A stretch of DNA of 64,000 bases from the NCBI RefSeq assembly GCF_016907735.1, contig NZ_JAFBCP010000001.1:930001-994000 (forward strand), given 5' to 3'. Positions 52,035-61,100 of this stretch are shown here, piece by piece. Under the pieces are notes generated by a model. The model was not told the DNA's origin, ran no database searches, and saw nothing but the letters and a program-made list of their open reading frames with translations. The DNA is from Brevibacterium paucivorans. Its GTDB lineage: Bacteria; Actinomycetota; Actinomycetes; Actinomycetales; Brevibacteriaceae. The stretch's first letter is position 1; each line of letters starts with the position of its first letter. Position numbers and translations under genes: made by a program.

Positions 52035-53219
52035 ATGGACAACCTTCTGAGCGCAGAAGAACTCGAATTTGCCGAGAAGATGCGCCACTTCTACCGCACG
52101 GAAATCCCTGAGGACATTCGTTTCCGTAACGCAATCGGTCAAGAGATGACCAAAGACGACATCGTGACCACGCAGCGGATCCTCAACAAGCACGGATACG
52201 CGGTTCCTAACTGGTCACAGGAATTCGGCGGTCAGGACTGGACTCCCGTCCAGCACCACATTTGGCTCGAAGAAATGCAGCTGGCCAGCGTCCCCACCCC
52301 ACTGCCGTTCAACGCTTCCATGGTGGGACCGGTTATTGACACGTTTGGTTCACAGGAAATCAAGGAACGCTTCCTCCCGGCTACCGCGAACCTCGACATT
52401 TGGTGGTCACAGGGATTCTCGGAACCAAACGCCGGATCTGACCTGGCAAGCCTCAAGACCTCGGCGGTCAAGAAGGGCGACACCTACATTGTGAACGGTC
52501 AGAAGACCTGGACCACCCTGGGTCAGTACGGTGACTGGATCTTCAACCTGGTCCGCACCGACCCCAACGTGAAGAAGCAGGCCGGTATTTCGTTTCTGCT
52601 CATCGACATGAAGACCCCTGGTGTGACGGTTCGTCCTATCCAGCTCATCGACGGTGGCGTTGAAGTCAACGAAGTGTTCTTCGACAACGTTGAAGTGCCT
52701 GTCGAAAACCTGGTGGGTGAAGAGAACAAGGGCTGGACCTACGCCAAGTTCCTCCTGGGCAACGAGCGCACCGGAATCGCCCGCATCGGTCAGTCCAAGG
52801 TGGCCCTCGCCCGGGCGAAGGCTTACGCGCAGGCGACAAAGACCTCGGCGGGAACCCTGCTTGACGACCCACTGTTCGCAGCACGCATCACCAAGATCGA
52901 AGCGGAACTCACGGCACTGGAATTCACCCAGCTGCGGGTCCTTTCCACGCAGGAAAAGGGCATGGACCGCCCAGACCCACGCTCCTCGGTACTTAAGCTG
53001 CGCGGATCCCAGATCCAGCAGGACATCACCGAACTTCTGTTCGACGTGGTTGGCCCACAGGGACTGGACTTCGTGGACTCTGATGAAGTTCGCAAGACTC
53101 TGCCCCACGGCGCCGGCGACGCAATGCCGCACTACTTCAACTACCGCAAGGTCTCCATCTACGGTGGTAGCTCCGAAGTTCAGCGCTCCATCATCTCCAA
53201 GGCCATCCTGGGCCTGTAA
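52035..53219 (+). CDS. Acyl-CoA dehydrogenase, large subunit type
   Basis: 394 residues. FAD enzyme that makes an alpha-beta double bond in acyl-CoA. Motifs: WSQEFGGQDWTPVQ, IWWSQGFSEPNAGSDLASLKT, NGQKTWTTLGQYGDWIF, and the C-terminal YGGSSEVQRSIISKAILGL. It resembles the PimC/FadE29-type subunit of heteromeric dehydrogenases, and the next gene looks like its small partner. AAAGGAT precedes the ATG. Substrates of this type include steroid side chains and pimeloyl-CoA; the true one is unknown. Confidence 0.92.
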   Translation: MDNLLSAEELEFAEKMRHFYRTEIPEDIRFRNAIGQEMTKDDIVTTQRILNKHGYAVPNWSQEFGGQDWTPVQHHIWLEEMQLASVPTPLPFNASMVGPVIDTFGSQEIKERFLPATANLDIWWSQGFSEPNAGSDLASLKTSAVKKGDTYIVNGQKTWTTLGQYGDWIFNLVRTDPNVKKQAGISFLLIDMKTPGVTVRPIQLIDGGVEVNEVFFDNVEVPVENLVGEENKGWTYAKFLLGNERTGIARIGQSKVALARAKAYAQATKTSAGTLLDDPLFAARITKIEAELTALEFTQLRVLSTQEKGMDRPDPRSSVLKLRGSQIQQDITELLFDVVGPQGLDFVDSDEVRKTLPHGAGDAMPHYFNYRKVSIYGGSSEVQRSIISKAILGL

Positions 53220-53290
53220 CCAGCCAGCTCAGACAGCTAGAACAGCCGCGTAGAAATACGAAGCGACGAGTTTAGAACAAGAGGACAAAA

Positions 53291-54442
53291 ATGGATCTCG
53301 AACTCACAGATGTACAGCAGGAGCTGGGTGCAACCCTGGGTCGCCTGCTGAAAGGAAAGTACGACGCCGAATCCCGCGAAGCGATCCGCACCTCGGACGC
53401 CGGGTGGAGCGAAGACATGTGGAACCAGTTCGCTGAACTGGGGCTCATGAGTCTGCCGTTTGCCGAAGAGCACGGTGGCGCGGGCATGACATTCGCTGAA
53501 GTTGCCGTGGTCATGGAAGCGTTTGGCCGCGCACTTGTGCTTGAACCGTACCTGCCAACCGTGGTCCTGGGCGGTGGGCTCGTGGACATCGCTGGAACCG
53601 ACGAACAGAAGTCGGAAATCCTGCCTGGTGTCGCAGCTGGTGAAACGCGTATGGCGTTCGCCGCGCAGGAACCTGGTTCGTTCTACGACGTGACCGAACC
53701 GCAGACCAAGGCCGTGGGCTCTGGTCAGGTGCAGATCAGTGGTGAAAAGAGCAACGTTGTAGGTGGCGCGCAGGCGCACACGTTCGTGGTCACGGCACAG
53801 TCGGAGCAGGGTCTGGCCCTGTACCTGGTGCAGGCCGACGCGCAGGGTGTCACCGTGGACCAGCGCACGCAGGCCGACGGCCTGAGCACAGCGCACGTCA
53901 CCTTTGACAGCGCCCCAGCCACCCAGCTGGGCACGCTTGTGGGACAGGACGTGCAGGACGCCGTGCAGCGCGTGCTGGACATCGCTAACGCGGCCCTGGC
54001 TTCCGAGGCCGTAGGCGCCATGGAAGTGTCCCTCAAGATGACGGCGGAGTACCTGAAGACCCGTGAGCAGTTCGGTGCGCCGATTGGTGTCAACCAGGTG
54101 CTACAGCACCGCGCGTCCGACCTGTACGCGGCACTCGAGTTCGCCAAGTCGATGGCCCTGTACGCCAAGCTGGCAATCACGCAGGACCCAGACGGCACCT
54201 CGGAGACCCGCCACCGCGATGTCCTGGCCGCCAAGTACGTCATCGACGACACGGCCCGCCTGATTTCGCAGGAAGCAATCCAGATGCACGGTGGAATCGG
54301 TATGACCATGGAATACCCCATTGGTCACTACGCCAAGCGCCTGACGGTGATTCCACGAACGTTTGACTCGAAGGAAGAAGTCACGCGCGAGCTCTCCGCT
54401 CTGGGTGGCCTCATCAAGCCAGAAGCTGCGGACCTCAAGTAG
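53291..54442 (+). CDS. Acyl-CoA dehydrogenase, small subunit type
   Basis: 383 residues. Shorter N-terminal domain with LTDVQQELGATLGRLLKGKYD, LMSLPFAEEHGGAGMTFAEVAVVMEAFG, and the C-terminal YLKTREQFGAPIGVNQVLQHRASDLYA and IQMHGGIGMTMEYPIGHYAKR. This is the PimD/FadE28-like form that pairs with the upstream subunit. The genes are 71 bases apart and probably cotranscribed. GAGGAC precedes the ATG. In such pairs the FAD site and active site are shared between subunits; I infer the same here. Confidence 0.9.
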   Translation: MDLELTDVQQELGATLGRLLKGKYDAESREAIRTSDAGWSEDMWNQFAELGLMSLPFAEEHGGAGMTFAEVAVVMEAFGRALVLEPYLPTVVLGGGLVDIAGTDEQKSEILPGVAAGETRMAFAAQEPGSFYDVTEPQTKAVGSGQVQISGEKSNVVGGAQAHTFVVTAQSEQGLALYLVQADAQGVTVDQRTQADGLSTAHVTFDSAPATQLGTLVGQDVQDAVQRVLDIANAALASEAVGAMEVSLKMTAEYLKTREQFGAPIGVNQVLQHRASDLYAALEFAKSMALYAKLAITQDPDGTSETRHRDVLAAKYVIDDTARLISQEAIQMHGGIGMTMEYPIGHYAKRLTVIPRTFDSKEEVTRELSALGGLIKPEAADLK

Positions 54443-54533
54443 TCTGCATGGAAGGGCTCCGGTGCTGTTGTGCGCTGGGGCCCTTTATCTTTAGATTTTT
54501 GTCCAGAACAGGTGAACACTCAAAGGAGTGAAA

Positions 54534-55619
54534 ATGACGGTTTCGAAAGCATATGTTTTGAATGAGCGCCCCACGGCTGCTCCTGACGCCAACACGTTTG
54601 CAGTCAAGGAGATCCCGGTGCGCGCGCCCGGTGAAGGCGAGCTGTTGTTGCGCACCTTGTACTTGTCGCTTGACCCGTACATGCGGGGGCGATTGTCGGA
54701 GGCGAAGTCGTACGCCAAGCCCGTTGAGTTGGGTGAGGTGATGGTGGGTGCCACCGTCGCCGAGGTCGTCGACTCCAACGCTGACGGCTTCAGTAACGGT
54801 GACATTGTGTTGGGGTACGGCGGTTGGCAGACGTACTCGGTGGAGCGTGCCAAGTACGTGCGTAAGTTGGACCCGGATGTTGTGCCGGTGACCACGGCCT
54901 TGGGTGTTTTGGGAATGCCTGGGTTCACCGCGTATGCGGGCCTGTTGGAGATCGGGAAGCCACAGCCGGGTGAGACCGTTGCGGTTGCCGCGGCGACCGG
55001 TCCCGTTGGTTCCGCTGTAGGTCAGATTGCGAAGATCAAGGGTGCCCGCGCGGTGGGTATCGCTGGCGGCCCGCAGAAGGTTGAGCAGTTGCGTGAGTTT
55101 GGGTTCGACGTGTGCGCAGACCACCGTGACCCGGACTTCAAACAGAACCTGCGTGATGCAGTTGGTAAGGGTTCGTGGGTTGAGCGCGGTGGGGCGGTCG
55201 TAAGCCGCCGAGGTGCTGGCGAGGAATCTGCACCGTCAGGTATCGACGTGTACTTTGAGAACGTCGGTGGCACGGTGTGGCAGGCTGTCATGCCGTTGCT
55301 CAACACGTTTGCGCGTGTGCCGGTGTGCGGTCTTGTGGCCAACTACAACGGGACAACCGACCCATCGCCTGCCGGTGGTATGGAGAAACTCATGATGCTG
55401 TCGCTGGCTAAGTCGCTGACCATCCGCGGGTTCATTCAGTCCGAGTTTGTTCGCGACCTTGAGCCACAGTTCTTGAAGGACATGACCGAATGGGTGGCTT
55501 CTGGACAGGTGAAGTACCTGGAGGACATCACGAACGGGTTTGAGAACACGGTCGATGCTTTTGTGGGCATGCTGGAAGGAAAGAACTTCGGTAAAACCAT
55601 TGTGAAGTTCTCCGACTGA
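54534..55619 (+). CDS. NADP-dependent MDR oxidoreductase (enone reductase type)
   Basis: 361 residues from the ATG with AAGGAG five bases upstream. Zinc-free MDR family: LYLSLDPYMRGRLSEAKSYA, VLGYGGWQTYSV, LGMPGFTAYAGLLEIGKP, and the nucleotide-binding AAATGPVGSAVGQIAKIKGARAVG, then DVYFENVGG. It matches the prostaglandin reductase/CurA group that reduces enones or enals. It follows the dehydrogenase pair by 90 bases and ends in a terminator, so it may finish the same operon. An insertion with a Gly/Glu/Ala run occurs near 220. Confidence 0.92.
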   Translation: MTVSKAYVLNERPTAAPDANTFAVKEIPVRAPGEGELLLRTLYLSLDPYMRGRLSEAKSYAKPVELGEVMVGATVAEVVDSNADGFSNGDIVLGYGGWQTYSVERAKYVRKLDPDVVPVTTALGVLGMPGFTAYAGLLEIGKPQPGETVAVAAATGPVGSAVGQIAKIKGARAVGIAGGPQKVEQLREFGFDVCADHRDPDFKQNLRDAVGKGSWVERGGAVVSRRGAGEESAPSGIDVYFENVGGTVWQAVMPLLNTFARVPVCGLVANYNGTTDPSPAGGMEKLMMLSLAKSLTIRGFIQSEFVRDLEPQFLKDMTEWVASGQVKYLEDITNGFENTVDAFVGMLEGKNFGKTIVKFSD

Positions 55620-55635
55620 CGGTTGTGTTGATCGA

Positions 55636-55673
55636 AAAACCCCGGGGCACGTGCGAGTGCTCCGGGGTTTTCC
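55636..55673 (+). terminator. Terminator after the MDR oxidoreductase gene
   Basis: AAAACCCCGGGGCAC pairs with GTGCTCCGGGGTTTT with one wobble, followed by CC after the T-run in the stem. It also serves the convergent LppM-like gene. Confidence 0.85.
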
Positions 55674-55704
55674 TTGTCAGTGCTTATTGTGAGCGCTTAT
55701 CTTG

Positions 55705-56838
55705 TCAGTACGCTCCGGGTGGAGGAGGCTGGAACCGTCCGTCAGAGTTGCCAGGGTTACCCTGTGACGGGTTATACGGTTGTGGCGCAGAACCGTATCC
55801 ACCCTGTGGGGCAGAACCGAACCCACCCGGCTGGCTTCCGTACTGGCCACCACCAGGTTGACCACCGGCTTGCCCGCCGGCAGGTGGGAAGCCTCCTTGC
55901 GGTGCAGAGCCGTATCCGCCCTGTGTCGCAGAGCCGTATCCGCCAGGTTGTCCGCCCGGCTGACTAGCGAACTGGCTTCCACCGGCCGGGTATCCGCCGC
56001 CAGGTTGTCCACCGGCGGGTGGAAAAGCCCCTGGGAACCCAGGCTGTTGCGGTTGCTTGGACTTTTTCTTCTTGGACATCACGACCAGCAGGATGATGCC
56101 ACCAACGATCAAGAGGATCACCAGAACGACCGCGACGATGATGACCACGAGCCACGGGAATCCGCTTGCCTTAGCTTCAGCGGTCAGCGTTTCTCCGTCA
56201 TAGGTCTTGAGATTCCAGGTGACTGTTTTGCCTTGGACATCGGCGCCGTCTGCTGAAATGACTTTGCCGGGGAAGGTGAACTTGATGATCGACTCATCCA
56301 TCATTCCTTTGGCAGAAGGAGTGCTCCCGGTTCCCAAATACGGGTTGGAAAACGGGTTACCTGACCCATACGCGCCCCCGAGATCCATGGTCAGCGGGTT
56401 CGCCATCGAGAACTTGATGGTTCCGTTGTCGGTTTTCTCAATCGACATGTCGCGCCCAAAGGCCCCGTTCAACTGTTCTTCGCAGAATGCAGTGAAGTCT
56501 TCGGGCTTCATTTTGGTGAACGTGAGTTCATAGCCCTTATAGACGTCGTCGGACGCTTCTTTCACAGTCACTTCGGGTGGAAGCTTCGACTGTATCTCTT
56601 GAATCTCGTCTTGGACATTGGGAGCTTGCCCGAGCTGACTTTCAAATGCCGTGGAATCGACCTGGAACAGAATCGAACCGCTGATCAGCAGATCTTTGGA
56701 GATCTTGAGGTCACTGTTGAGTTTGACGCACGCGCTCAACGCAAATGCGCACACCACAGCCAGGAGGCATGCGATTGCTTTCTTGATACGAGTGGGGCCG
56801 GAACGGTGACGTGATGTTGCTGTCAATGTTGCACCCAA
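55705..56838 (-). CDS. LppM-like lipoprotein with membrane helix and Gly/Pro/Gln tail
   Basis: 377 residues. The signal sequence ends in lipobox ALSAC (about 33-37), then CVKLNSDLKISKDLLISGSILF, typical of the LppM family. A C-terminal membrane helix (about 226-253) and basic KKKKSK are followed by a cytoplasmic tail of 120 residues built from GGQPGG, GGYGSAPQGG and related repeats. A TTG start is used because no nearer ATG precedes the signal and AGG lies upstream. The protein is therefore both lipidated and membrane-spanning. Confidence 0.8.
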   Translation of the reverse strand: MGATLTATSRHRSGPTRIKKAIACLLAVVCAFALSACVKLNSDLKISKDLLISGSILFQVDSTAFESQLGQAPNVQDEIQEIQSKLPPEVTVKEASDDVYKGYELTFTKMKPEDFTAFCEEQLNGAFGRDMSIEKTDNGTIKFSMANPLTMDLGGAYGSGNPFSNPYLGTGSTPSAKGMMDESIIKFTFPGKVISADGADVQGKTVTWNLKTYDGETLTAEAKASGFPWLVVIIVAVVLVILLIVGGIILLVVMSKKKKSKQPQQPGFPGAFPPAGGQPGGGYPAGGSQFASQPGGQPGGYGSATQGGYGSAPQGGFPPAGGQAGGQPGGGQYGSQPGGFGSAPQGGYGSAPQPYNPSQGNPGNSDGRFQPPPPGAY

Positions 56839-56874
56839 GGTTGCCTGCTTTCCAACGTGAGCGTGTGTCGTTAT

Positions 56875-57495
56875 CTAGGTTACAGCCTGGCCGAATTCCC
56901 AACGCCGAATCCACGCGTGCATTGCGATTGCTGCGGCCGCGGCGGCGTTCATGGATCGGGTTGAACCGTACTGTTCAATCGAAAGAACTGCTTCGCACGC
57001 TTGGTGCGCTTCCTCGGTGAGCCCAGGTCCTTCTTGACCAAAGAGGAACACGCAATCGCGCGGAAGGTCATAGGTTTCCAGAGCAACCGAGTCAGGGAAG
57101 TTGTCGATCCCGATGAGCGGGAGTTCACGGTCCTTGCACCACTGTGCAAGAGCCTCAGCCGTTTCGTGGTGGTAGATGTGCTGGTAACGGTCGGTGACCA
57201 TAGCGCCACGCCTGTTCCACCGTTTCTTCCCCACAATGTGTACCGCGGCGGCGTTGAATGCGTTGGCGGTGCGCACGACGGAGCCGATGTTCAGGTCATG
57301 TTGCCAGTTTTCTACTGCCACGTGAAACCCGTGTCGTGTGCGGTCAAGGTCGGCGACGATCGCTTCAAGTGTCCAGTACCGGTACTTGTCGATCACATTC
57401 CGCCGGTCGCCTTGTTCTAGCAGTTCCGGGTCGTAGCGGTCGTGATCAGGAAGGGGCCCTTCCCAGGGCCCCACCCCGATCTGGTGTTCCGTCAT
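56875..57495 (-). CDS. TrmH/SpoU-family RNA 2'-O-methyltransferase
   Basis: 206 residues. SPOUT fold features: VAVENWQHDLNIGSVVRTANAFN, GKKRWNRRGAM, FLFGQEGPGLTEEA, and STRSMNAAAAAAIAMHAW, which form the SAM knot. It methylates ribose in tRNA or rRNA; the site is not evident. The ATG overlaps the stop of the ABC permease gene by four bases (ATGA), so it is coupled to the exporter operon. It lacks the N-terminal domain of longer TrmH. Confidence 0.9.
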   Translation of the reverse strand: MTEHQIGVGPWEGPLPDHDRYDPELLEQGDRRNVIDKYRYWTLEAIVADLDRTRHGFHVAVENWQHDLNIGSVVRTANAFNAAAVHIVGKKRWNRRGAMVTDRYQHIYHHETAEALAQWCKDRELPLIGIDNFPDSVALETYDLPRDCVFLFGQEGPGLTEEAHQACEAVLSIEQYGSTRSMNAAAAAAIAMHAWIRRWEFGQAVT

Positions 57496-59096
57496 TTGTC
57501 GTCGCCTGCTGAAGGCTTCTTGCCGGTTTTCGCGCTGGCTTTCTTGCCGGTCTTCCCGCCGGTTTTCTCGTCAGCCTTGGCGCCGGCTTTCGCACCGGCC
57601 TTAGCGCCAACCTTCTTCTTCGAGTCAGACTCCGAATCCACCTCGGCGGTTTTCTTTTCTTCCTTCTTCGAGGCCTTGTCGTCCTTAGAGGCCTTGTCAT
57701 CCTTGTCAGAACCAGAGTCATTCGAGCGCTCTTTGAGGCGCTTCTTCTGGCTGGCGGACAAGGTCTCGCGGCCGGTTCCGCGCAACAGGTTGGCCTGGTA
57801 CGAAGCGGCCGCAATGGCCACAACGATCAGCGCGAACAGCAGGCTGATGCCCACTGCGAGCAGGCCGTGCCACCATTCGGCGTTAGCACCCAGGAAGTGA
57901 AGCACGTTGGCGACTGGCGCGGTGAACGGCACGTAGACCAGGACCTTCATCACAGCGGGGTTGGTCGCGAAGATCAGGGGGAGGAACGCACCCACGATCA
58001 CCAGGGCACACACCACACCAATCGTGATTTGGCGAGCGCGCCGCCCCACAATGTTGGAAGCCCACAGGAAGAGACCCAGGGTTGCGCACACGGTGACTAG
58101 GTACAGCGCGGCGAACCAGCCAATTGCCGGAAGCATGGCGATTGCTTGACCAGTAAACGAGGTCACGGACATGCCCATGAACAGGATCGCCACTGCGACC
58201 AGCACGTACACGACGCTGAGCGTGGTCAGGCCCTGAACACGTCCTACTGCTGAGGACTTTGGTGGGATGGTGGCTGCTAGGACCTCGCCGATCCGGTGGC
58301 GCTTTTCCACGCGCAGGTTGGTATACATGGCGAACGCGAGCGTGAGGGCTCCGGCGATCAACAGTCCCGCCAAGCCGATCGCAACAGGCTGAGCGACCTG
58401 GTAGTTCACTGCTGGCTGTTCCAGGTATGTGACTTCTGGTTCTGGCTGCAGTGCGGAGAGAACGCGGGTTGGCTTCTTGTCCAACGCGATGATCTTAGGA
58501 GCGCCCATACCGGTGGGGTCCGCGATGAAGGCGGCGTCGGCTTTGCCGTCACGCACCGCCTGTTCTGCCTCTTGTGGCGAATTAGTGTCGTGGATTTTCA
58601 GCCCAGTCTGCTGCTCAATCTGGGCGGCTTGTTGGCCCATGCCCACGGTGGCGATGGTACCGTTTCCGGATTCGGCCGACAGCTGGTTGGCGCGTTGCAC
58701 ACCAAAGATCAGCCCCGCGATCACTACCAGACCGATGACCAACGTGGTCAGGTAGAAGATGGGGCTACGCGACACTGCCGAGGTTTCACGGTTGGACACG
58801 AGGAACGCGCTCTGCCCAAAGGTCAGGTCGCGGAACTCTGACACCAGTCCGGTTTTGGGTCCGTCGTCGGTGGGGCGGGTGTCGCGGAGTTCCTCGGGAA
58901 GGTCGTCCGAGGTGACAACCGTCGCCTCTGTCATGGAACCGTCGTCGGTGGGAAGTTCAAGCGCCATGTTGTGCGGGTCTACCGGGGTAGCGCTGGTGCT
59001 CCCGACACCACTGAGGTCTGCACTGTCTTTGGAAGATTTGCCAGAGGTTGTCGAGATGTCGATCTTTGGCTTCTTTGAACTTTTGTCCTGGCTCAT
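57492..59096 (-). CDS. NatB-like ABC transporter permease with Lys/Ala-rich tail
   Basis: 534 residues. The N-terminal 110 residues are polar and cytoplasmic. A first helix (about 112-134) precedes a large outer loop (about 135-225) that contains a small binding-protein-like region (ALSAESGNGTIA..., then AEQAVRDGKADAAFIAD). Five further helices follow, then a tail rich in Lys, Ala, Ser and Gly with KAGAKAGAKA and KTGKK repeats. This fits the NatB sodium-export permease type in part. It is coupled to the ATPase gene upstream and to the methyltransferase downstream. Confidence 0.8.
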   Translation of the reverse strand: MSQDKSSKKPKIDISTTSGKSSKDSADLSGVGSTSATPVDPHNMALELPTDDGSMTEATVVTSDDLPEELRDTRPTDDGPKTGLVSEFRDLTFGQSAFLVSNRETSAVSRSPIFYLTTLVIGLVVIAGLIFGVQRANQLSAESGNGTIATVGMGQQAAQIEQQTGLKIHDTNSPQEAEQAVRDGKADAAFIADPTGMGAPKIIALDKKPTRVLSALQPEPEVTYLEQPAVNYQVAQPVAIGLAGLLIAGALTLAFAMYTNLRVEKRHRIGEVLAATIPPKSSAVGRVQGLTTLSVVYVLVAVAILFMGMSVTSFTGQAIAMLPAIGWFAALYLVTVCATLGLFLWASNIVGRRARQITIGVVCALVIVGAFLPLIFATNPAVMKVLVYVPFTAPVANVLHFLGANAEWWHGLLAVGISLLFALIVVAIAAASYQANLLRGTGRETLSASQKKRLKERSNDSGSDKDDKASKDDKASKKEEKKTAEVDSESDSKKKVGAKAGAKAGAKADEKTGGKTGKKASAKTGKKPSAGDDK

Positions 59097-59977
59097 ACAC
59101 GCTCCTTGAAAAGTTCTTCGAGGTTTGCCGGCTGCGTGGTGAAGTTACGCAGTCCGCTCAGTCCGTTCACGGCGTTGAGCGCACGGTTGATGTCGCTCGT
59201 CTGGAATTCGACGATGGAGCCTTTGCGTACAAAGTCGCCGCTAACGATTTCGGCGAGGGCCGCCTCGGCGTCCTTAGCACCCTTTTCGTTCACAAACTCA
59301 GCGCGGTAGGTGGGCTTGCCCTTCTTGCGCAGCGCTTCAACGTCGTCATGTTCCACGATTTCGCCGTGGCTCAGGACCACGACTTGGTCAGCGTACCGCT
59401 GGGTTTCGTCCCAGTCGTCGGAGGTGAAGATCACCGGCACGCCGGATTCTGCGTGGTCACGGAGGAGGGAGAGGACCAGGTCTGCCGACTTCATGTCGAG
59501 CCCGGTGAAGGGTTCGTCGAGGACGACTACGTCCGGGTCGGCCGCAATGACCGAGGCGATTTCCACGCACGCGACTTCGGAACCGGAGAGGTTGTGGAGG
59601 GGTGCGTAGGCGCGGTCGGACAGATCCAGGCGAGCCAGAAGCGTGACAGCGTTGCGTTCGGCGGCTCCCAGCGTCATGCCGTGCAGGCGTGCAAAGTACA
59701 CGATCTGCTCCATGACCTTCATGTGAGGGTACCCGCCACGTTCGGCTGGCAAGTAACCAAAGTTCTGGCGGTCCCCGTAGCCCAGTTCGCGATCTTCGAG
59801 GGTGATGGTGCCCGAGTCGGTTTCGATGAGGCCCATGATTGCCCGGACCAGTTCGGTCTTCCCTGAGCCGCGGGCGCCGATCACGCCAGTGATCAGTCCT
59901 GATTCGACGCTGAGGCTGATGTCACGGAGCCACGTTTTGCGCTCCGTTTTCACTGTTATGTCTGAAAGTTCCAGCAC
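59093..59977 (-). CDS. ABC transporter ATPase (NatA-like)
   Basis: 294 residues. Walker A GARGSGKTEL, Q-loop near NFGYLPAERGGYP, signature NLSGSEVACVEIASV (variant), Walker B VVVLDEPFTGLD, and a switch region in which the usual His is replaced: FTSDDWDETQRY. GTG start with AAAGGA. It is expected to power the NatB-like permease that overlaps it by four bases. The C-terminal domain of about 70 residues is like that of NatA/CcmA-type ATPases. Confidence 0.9.
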   Translation of the reverse strand: MLELSDITVKTERKTWLRDISLSVESGLITGVIGARGSGKTELVRAIMGLIETDSGTITLEDRELGYGDRQNFGYLPAERGGYPHMKVMEQIVYFARLHGMTLGAAERNAVTLLARLDLSDRAYAPLHNLSGSEVACVEIASVIAADPDVVVLDEPFTGLDMKSADLVLSLLRDHAESGVPVIFTSDDWDETQRYADQVVVLSHGEIVEHDDVEALRKKGKPTYRAEFVNEKGAKDAEAALAEIVSGDFVRKGSIVEFQTSDINRALNAVNGLSGLRNFTTQPANLEELFKERV

Positions 59978-60163
59978 TGGGTAGTCCTTTGCGTTGTGTA
60001 TCTAGGCGTAGCTAAGAGTGTCTCTGGGAGTCTCTAGCAGCACAGTGCACGTTTCGTCCGAGAACCCACTGTAGCGCCCTGAGCGTGTTGGCGTTATGTG
60101 TCATCTCTCAGGGAGACACATACAGTTGCGCCGGGCGGTGGCTGTGACCGTGGCGCTGGGCCT

Positions 60164-60745
60164 TTACTCGAGGCCCAGATCTGCGCTTGACAGTGCGATG
60201 AGGTACGGGAGTCCTTCAGCTTCGACGCGTTCTTTTGCGCCGGTGCCACGGTCCATGACGACGGCGACGGCGACGACGTTTGCGCCGGCTTCACGTAGCG
60301 CCTCGACTGCAGTGAGGACTGAACCGCCGGTGGTGGAGGTGTCTTCTACTGCGATGACGCGCTTGCCTTTGACGTCTGGGCCTTCGACCCGGCGCCCCAT
60401 GCCGTGTTCTTTGGCTTGTTTGCGGACAACGAACGCGTCAACGGGGGTGTTCCGTTGAACGGACGCGTGCATGATGGCGGTACCGACTGGGTCTGCGCCC
60501 ATGGTGAGTCCGCCGGCAGCGTCCAGGTCTTTCCGCAGTCCGTGTTCTTCGAAAAGGTCCAGCATGACGTCGCCGACCAGTGGAGCAGAGCGGTGGTCCA
60601 GGGTGATGCGACGGAGGTCGAGGTAGTAGTCAGCTTCTTTGCCGGATGACAGTGTGACTTTGCCGCGCACAACGGCGAGTTCGTCAATGAGGGCAAGGAG
60701 CTGTGACTTGGTCTGAGCGATCTGTTCAGGTGTACGTGACGTCAT
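60164..60745 (-). CDS. pyrE: Orotate phosphoribosyltransferase
   Basis: 193 residues. It makes OMP from orotate and PRPP in pyrimidine synthesis. PRPP-binding motif VIAVEDTSTTGGS and the loop KQAKEHGMGRRVEG are clear; ADYYLDLRRITLDHRSAPLVG is the typical N-terminal region. The ATG is well placed. Length fits. It stands alone between the ABC genes and a non-coding stretch, as a single transcript. Confidence 0.97.
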   Translation of the reverse strand: MTSRTPEQIAQTKSQLLALIDELAVVRGKVTLSSGKEADYYLDLRRITLDHRSAPLVGDVMLDLFEEHGLRKDLDAAGGLTMGADPVGTAIMHASVQRNTPVDAFVVRKQAKEHGMGRRVEGPDVKGKRVIAVEDTSTTGGSVLTAVEALREAGANVVAVAVVMDRGTGAKERVEAEGLPYLIALSSADLGLE

Positions 60746-60807
60746 GGTTCCAGTCTACTGACATGCGTGAGGGTGGTGCGTATGGGTGAAGCGCGTCCGG
60801 TGAATTG

Positions 60808-60848
60808 CAAAACCCCGGGCGACGTTAACCATCAAGCCCGGGGTTTTG
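60808..60848 (-). terminator. Terminator downstream of the SDR gene
   Basis: CAAAACCCCGGGC pairs perfectly with GCCCGGGGTTTTG around a 15-base loop; the T-run lies within the stem. On the minus strand it follows the SDR gene after 250 bases, upstream of pyrE. Confidence 0.75.
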
Positions 60849-60849
60849 T

Positions 60850-61095
60850 CATACTCCCCTCGAGTACCCGGACGCATCCCCATACGTCCGTTGTGTAGCT
60901 CCGATCCCCACCGGAACTACGTAGCAAAATTGTATTAGATAATTCAGATCTCAACAAATTTTTCGCGATCATTTTTAGTGATCTTGACCCTACTTTTTTG
61001 ATGGTCTAGATAAAAGTCGTGTCGTACGGGTACTCACCTGCGCGAATGCCGGTCGCAAAGACTGTCTGAGCCGCCAAAATTCCCCTGGTGCGGAC
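60850..61095. other. AT-rich intergenic stretch
   Basis: No gene is seen. Positions 60928-61020 are far richer in A+T than the surroundings. GATCA at 60967-60971 and TGATC at 60979-60983 form a short inverted repeat. It may hold a promoter of pyrE or be inserted DNA. Confidence 0.4.
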
Positions 61096-61100
61096 CTTCG

